Assembly (NCBI RefSeq): GCF_025699255.1
Contig: NZ_JAILWA010000008.1
Span: 1-64,000, forward strand
DNA from: Nitrosopumilus sp.
GTDB lineage: Archaea; Thermoproteota; Nitrososphaeria; Nitrososphaerales; Nitrosopumilaceae
Length of the DNA stretch: 64,000 nucleotides
Direction: 5' to 3'
Shown: piece by piece, positions 60,977 to 64,000 of the stretch
Numbering within the stretch: position 1 is the first letter of the stretch
Layout: every line of letters begins with the position of its first letter
Position numbers and translations under genes: made by a program
The notes under the pieces: model-generated
The model's database searches: none
What the model was told of the DNA's origin: nothing
Seen by the model: the letters and a program-made list of their open reading frames with translations, nothing else

Positions 60977-61618
60977 TTAGTTTGAATCTTTGTTTGCAGT
61001 ATAATCTATTTGATCACTCAACGTCATCTTTTCAATTAGTTTTGTAATAGAATTGTGTTGCATTATTTCCATAGACATGTAAAAAGGACGTCCCTCAATC
61101 ATCATTATGACTCCCACCATCTCTTCTGAATCAAAAACAAATCCTTGATCTACTATTTTCCCTTTTGTATCATTCCAAGAAAACTGATTTTTGCCCATTT
61201 GAAATTCGTTGATTTTATCAGGGGAGAATATCATATCTCTTTTCTTTCTTTCAGCCAACTCTGAGAGTTTTTCTTTTGTCATGGAAGGTGCAACTTTAAG
61301 ATGAGAATACTCTTTTTCCTCAAAAGTCACAGGTTTTAGCGCATTTACAAATTCCTGCATCGCATCAGCTAAAAATTGAGGGTTTTCAACCATTTCCTTT
61401 ACTACCTTTATCAGATCAACTTTGCCGTTTGATTGATATGATTTTTCAGAGCCTTCTTTTGTGGTGTGAATGTCCAATATCCCGTCCTCTCCGAATTTCA
61501 TCGTATGGTGTTGATCTGGCTTATTCATGTCCTTGAATACCATCTTGTTGTTTGAAATTATTGAAAGAAATTCCCCAAATACCTTTATCCGTTTAACATT
61601 TTCAAAAATATCTTCCAT
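60977..61618 (-). CDS. Hypothetical protein, 213 aa, next to right element end
   Basis: A soluble protein of 213 residues, acidic and Lys-rich, with Met-rich C-terminal segments (MVGVIMMIEGRPFYMSMEIM). It starts 33 bp inside the right inverted repeat, so it is an element gene. No recognised domain. Confidence 0.55.
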   Translation of the reverse strand: MEDIFENVKRIKVFGEFLSIISNNKMVFKDMNKPDQHHTMKFGEDGILDIHTTKEGSEKSYQSNGKVDLIKVVKEMVENPQFLADAMQEFVNALKPVTFEEKEYSHLKVAPSMTKEKLSELAERKKRDMIFSPDKINEFQMGKNQFSWNDTKGKIVDQGFVFDSEEMVGVIMMIEGRPFYMSMEIMQHNSITKLIEKMTLSDQIDYTANKDSN

Positions 61619-61651
61619 AATACAAATTATAATTCAAATTTAAAAAGAACA

Positions 61652-61694
61652 CTAGTGTACCGTCTAAAATCACGCCTAGAAGGGGGGCATTCTA
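61652..61694. repeat. Right terminal inverted repeat, 43 bp
   Basis: The reverse complement begins TAGAATGCCCCCC and ends CACTAG. Five mismatches to 56598-56640. Confidence 0.85.
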
Positions 61695-61696
61695 TT

Positions 61697-61717
61697 TTTA
61701 TCGATAAAGAGTAAAAA
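61697..61717. repeat. Right target-site repeat
   Basis: Identical to 56577-56597. Contains a copy of the EF-2 C-terminal codons and stop, without the rest of the gene, as expected of a target-site duplication. Confidence 0.8.
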
Positions 61718-61780
61718 TTTTCTTTCTTGAAATTATAACTTGCAACAAGTTTTTAGTTTATGATTACGTGATCCTATTTA

Positions 61781-61969
61781 TTGAATTTCAGATGTGTATT
61801 TCCATCTTGCAATTACAAAGAAAATGATGTTTTTGAAGATGACTTTCTACAACATTTGAAAGAAGAACATTGTGATGAAATTCAAGAAATTTCAATAAAA
61901 GAAAATATTCCAATAAATATGGCAGAGATGATTGCGGTATCTAACTCTAAAGTATTCATTAATTCATAG
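61781..61969 (+). CDS. C2H2-like zinc-finger protein, 62 aa
   Basis: A 62-residue protein with a finger-like CVFPSCNYKENDVFEDD, then LQHLKEEH. Starts at TTG 61781. It lies outside the element and was probably EF-2's direct neighbour before the insertion. Role unknown. Confidence 0.6.
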   Translation: MNFRCVFPSCNYKENDVFEDDFLQHLKEEHCDEIQEISIKENIPINMAEMIAVSNSKVFINS

Positions 61970-61998
61970 ATGAATCTTCAAATTTTGATTTAGAATGT

Positions 61999-62014
61999 TT
62001 GTTCGTTTGAACAA
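61999..62014. promoter_or_regulatory. Palindromic site A, TTGTTC-N4-GAACAA
   Basis: TTGTTC GTTT GAACAA, upstream of the phasin-like gene. Repeated 29 bp further on as site B. Confidence 0.55.
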
Positions 62015-62027
62015 TCATTGGTTCTGT

Positions 62028-62043
62028 TTGTTCATTTGAACAA
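62028..62043. promoter_or_regulatory. Palindromic site B, TTGTTC-N4-GAACAA
   Basis: TTGTTC ATTT GAACAA; with flanks it is a perfect 9-bp-arm palindrome. Together with site A this suggests tandem binding of a dimeric regulator. Confidence 0.6.
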
Positions 62044-62070
62044 ACAAAAAATATGGTCAATGTTCATTTT

Positions 62071-62120
62071 TTACCACCAAATGACATTCATTACCACTCA
62101 TTACCAATAGTATATATACT
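62071..62120 (+). promoter_or_regulatory. Promoter of phasin-like gene
   Basis: TTACCA occurs at 62071, 62091 and 62101, spaced 20 and 10 bp, i.e. on one face of the helix. Directly after is a TATA box inside the perfect palindrome AGTATATATACT (62109-62120), 21 bp before the ATG at 62141. Confidence 0.6.
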
Positions 62121-62140
62121 AGGTATTATGTTGTCATATC

Positions 62141-62554
62141 ATGAGTACACAATCTCAAACTAGTGATGCATTTGCAATGTACAAGCAAAATGTTCAGAAA
62201 TACTTTGAAAATATTTCAAAACTAACTCCTCAATATTTTCAATCTGCAACAGAATTGCAAAACGAATGTATGAAAACTTGCCAAAAAACAATTGATGCTG
62301 CAGTATCAATGCAACAAGAATTTGTCAAAAAAGCAGGAATCAACAGTGAAATTCCAAACTCTGCCAAAACTGCAATTGTTGATACCAACAAACAATTAGT
62401 TCAGGCAAGCACAGTTAACAACCAATTGATAAAAACAACAATTGATGCAACTGTTCAAAATTTCAAAACATTTAGCGACAACGTTAATGCATTCACCGAA
62501 TTAAACAAAAACATTATCCAAACATGGATAACTCCTTTCACACAAAAAAACTAG
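62141..62554 (+). CDS. Phasin-like helical protein
   Basis: A 137-residue amphipathic helical protein (MSTQSQTSDAFAMYKQNVQK, FFENISKLTPQYFQ-like helices, a Gln/Asn/Thr-rich middle, a final WITPFTQKN). The pattern of length, Ala/Gln/Lys helices and the absence of Cys motifs resembles phasins, which coat polyhydroxyalkanoate granules. Thaumarchaea have PHA synthase genes, but none is seen here. The elaborate promoter suggests strong, regulated expression. Confidence 0.6.
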   Translation: MSTQSQTSDAFAMYKQNVQKYFENISKLTPQYFQSATELQNECMKTCQKTIDAAVSMQQEFVKKAGINSEIPNSAKTAIVDTNKQLVQASTVNNQLIKTTIDATVQNFKTFSDNVNAFTELNKNIIQTWITPFTQKN

Positions 62555-62757
62555 TGTGATTGTTTTTTCTTTTTTTATATTAAATTATCAAAATCATGAA
62601 ATTTGATGATTTCTCATCAAATCTCACGTGTGTGTTAGGTATTTTGTCTTTAAAAATTGGTATTTAACCTCGATGGATGATTTATTAGTATTATTGAGGA
62701 ATTCTTTTTTTATAGACGAAGCTCTTATCTCTAAGAGATCTGGATATGTAGTAAGAA

Positions 62758-62889
62758 ATGGTAAAAAATTATTGGGAAAAACGATTCAAAAAAGAACTTG
62801 TTGAAGAAGAAGATAAACTAAAACAGGAAGTTGCAGATGCTGTCAGAAAAAAATTGGCTGAAAATTCTGAAAAAGACTCAAAAAACTAA
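62758..62889 (+). CDS. Small charged helical protein, 43 aa
   Basis: A 43-residue frame, MVKNYWEKRFKKELVEEEDK and onward, rich in Lys and Glu, a single helix or coiled coil. The stop overlaps the end of the convergent ATPase gene by 4 bp. An earlier ATG at 62673 in another frame gives a different 43-residue frame that looks less natural. A hairpin CTCTTA/TAAGAG (62722-62737) precedes it. Confidence 0.45.
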   Translation: MVKNYWEKRFKKELVEEEDKLKQEVADAVRKKLAENSEKDSKN

Positions 62890-64000
62890 ATTTTGTAAAT
62901 ATTCAACCCATTGCTATCTATTTCGAGTCTATGTATGTAATCACTATGTTCCACTCCTCGTAATTTTGTAACTCTTATTGTTCTTTCCATTTTATTATTT
63001 ACCAGTTGGCTATCTAATTGAATAATCCCTGAAGTTGTAAATGATTCATGTGTGGAATTTTCTGAAAATTCTGAAATCAATAATGATGTGACCTCAAAGT
63101 TTTCAAGAGACTGAATCATGCCTTGTAGTCCTTGCCTCATATGGAATTTATCTAAATACTGCATTTCAAGAATGGAAATTGAGTCTATCACAATTCTTTT
63201 GGCGTTGATTTTTTTTATGCTGTTAAGTATAAAATTATTCAAGTGTTCAAATGGTATTTGTTCTGCTCTGTACAAAGAGTCATCTTTTGAGATAGTTTCG
63301 TCTTTAATTTTAAATGGTCTTAAATCAATTAACAATATTTTTTTCTTATTTATTAAATCTTCAATGTCCCACCCAAATGATTTGCAATCATTTTTGATTT
63401 CATCAATGCTTTGTGATAACGAAATGTATACCCCATGTTCGTCAAAATTCTTTGCACCTGAATAAATAAATTGTAATCCAAATGTGGTCTTACCACTACC
63501 AGGAGGACCTGAAATTAACACTGAACTATTTTTTTTAATACCTTTTGATAATACAGAATCAAATCCAGGTATTCCTGTTTTAATTAATTTAGAATGATGT
63601 TTGTTATTTTGAATTATTTGATTTTTGAATGCTGTGATGAATAATATGCTTCCACAAACTCCCACAATGCTGGCAATTATTTCCCCTGCTAGAAAATATG
63701 TGGTTCCAACTAATGATACTAACAACCCTCCGGAAAATAATATTTGAGGATAAGATCTCTTGATTTGAATTGTTTTAATCACTAGTTCAGACTCTTTTTT
63801 TACTTGCTTAGTTTTTTCGTTAATTGTCTTTGTTATGGGAATTTTTTTGAAACATTTCTCATGAAACCAAAAATTATTTCTTCTGATTGATTTTTCAGTT
63901 AGTTCTATCTCTAAGTTACAGTGGTGACATTTTACTAGTTCTTTAGTACAAATCTTTTCAACTGTATCTGACGTGGGTTTTTGGATGTCTGGTTTGCATA
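62886..64000 (-). CDS. Membrane-anchored KaiC/RadA-like ATPase with N-terminal zinc-finger-like region (partial)
   Basis: The frame is open from the window end (64000) down to 62886. An internal GTG at 63782 would give 298 residues, but 72 further codons without a stop precede it. They include KCHHC, then FHEKC, a likely zinc site. Next come two TM helices (ILFSGGLLVSLVGTTYFLAG, IIASIVGVCGSILFITAF) and a RecA/KaiC-type ATPase domain with Walker A SGPPGSGKTTFG and Walker B RIVIDSISIL. KaiC-like ATPases here may be signalling or archaellum/adhesion related (FlaH-like). The true start is outside the window. Confidence 0.8.
   Translation of the reverse strand, partial: CKPDIQKPTSDTVEKICTKELVKCHHCNLEIELTEKSIRRNNFWFHEKCFKKIPITKTINEKTKQVKKESELVIKTIQIKRSYPQILFSGGLLVSLVGTTYFLAGEIIASIVGVCGSILFITAFKNQIIQNNKHHSKLIKTGIPGFDSVLSKGIKKNSSVLISGPPGSGKTTFGLQFIYSGAKNFDEHGVYISLSQSIDEIKNDCKSFGWDIEDLINKKKILLIDLRPFKIKDETISKDDSLYRAEQIPFEHLNNFILNSIKKINAKRIVIDSISILEMQYLDKFHMRQGLQGMIQSLENFEVTSLLISEFSENSTHESFTTSGIIQLDSQLVNNKMERTIRVTKLRGVEHSDYIHRLEIDSNGLNIYKI

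Larger units (their letters stand above)
56598..61694. mobile_element. Casposon-like, non-autonomous element at EF-2 3' end
   Basis: A ~5.1-kb insertion bounded by 43-bp inverted repeats and flanked by a direct repeat of the EF-2 gene's end. Thaumarchaeal casposons were described at the 3' end of aEF-2 genes, have inverted repeats and short (about 14-15 bp) target duplications, and carry HNH nucleases. Here an HNH gene is present, but no cas1 (casposase) or polB, and no other transposase or integrase can be found. The cargo is a TIR-domain protein, three membrane or coiled-coil proteins, HNH and NERD proteins. It is probably mobilised in trans or is decayed. The casposon identity is inferred from target and ends. 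Confidence 0.75.

Noticed and set aside
56598-61694. Calling the insertion a complete casposon
   Set aside because: No Cas1, PolB or other integrase can be found in any frame; only the ends, target and HNH gene match.

Overview
The window looks like the chromosome of a low-GC ammonia-oxidising archaeon of the Nitrosopumilus type (Thaumarchaeota/Nitrososphaerota). The translation and replication genes are archaeal: EF-2, FEN-1 with a C-terminal PIP box, a proteasome beta subunit, archaeal TrmI, an MCT-1-like PUA protein and a DRG-type GTPase. Lineage pointers are CdvA (Cdv/ESCRT cell division), a response regulator with a thaumarchaeal zinc-ribbon output region, Lrp-like one-domain proteins, many tiny CxxC/C2H2 proteins, and mostly leaderless genes with a TATA box about 25 nt before the start codon. 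No 16S rRNA or amo gene is present, so the genus is an inference.

Layout. 0-5 kb: a Lys/Ala-rich histone-tail-like protein (cut by the window edge), DRG GTPase, phosphoglycolate phosphatase, ArgS and a response regulator. 5-7.3 kb: small hypothetical and zinc proteins plus a gene-free stretch that may hold a small RNA. 7.3-20.5 kb: TrmI, NnrD, an M20 peptidase, DoxX, an inactive-looking proteasome beta subunit, PUA protein, homoserine dehydrogenase, MsrB, a double ThyX-like protein, CdvA, acyl/acetyl-CoA synthetase, PAS protein and FEN-1. 20.5-32.6 kb: tRNA-Ser(CGA), nitroreductase, several small proteins, a coiled-coil protein next to a JAMM protease, two Dpp/Opp permeases without partners, CxxC and SWIM zinc proteins, and a PAC2 protein. 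32.8-46.7 kb: SNF2 helicase, superoxide dismutase, secreted proteins, a GlcD-like oxidase, an HD-domain fusion, DnaJ, Lrp, TPR proteins, a response regulator and a membrane glycosyltransferase.

46.8-49.7 kb is a cluster of very small genes tied together by a repeated 13-bp palindrome (TTAACAWTGTTAA). The palindrome lies 35-36 nt before the start codon at four small genes and once before an ATG-TAG. This looks like an undescribed local regulon. 49.7-54.4 kb carries two steps of futalosine-type menaquinone synthesis (MqnE, MqnD) and a SIS-domain sugar isomerase gene split by a -1 frameshift exactly at an A AAA AAG slippery heptamer.

54.4-61.7 kb: the EF-2 gene is followed directly by a 5.1-kb insertion with 43-bp imperfect terminal inverted repeats, flanked by a direct repeat of the EF-2 3' end. 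Insertion at the EF-2 3' end, terminal inverted repeats and an HNH nuclease gene match thaumarchaeal casposons, but there is no cas1 and no polB. The cargo is a TIR-domain protein, small membrane proteins, the HNH nuclease, a NERD nuclease-like protein and unknown genes. I read it as a non-autonomous, casposon-like element carrying a probable defence cargo. 61.7-64 kb: a C2H2 protein, a phasin-like protein behind an elaborate promoter, a small charged protein, and a membrane-anchored KaiC/RadA-like ATPase whose reading frame runs off the window with an N-terminal zinc-finger-like region.
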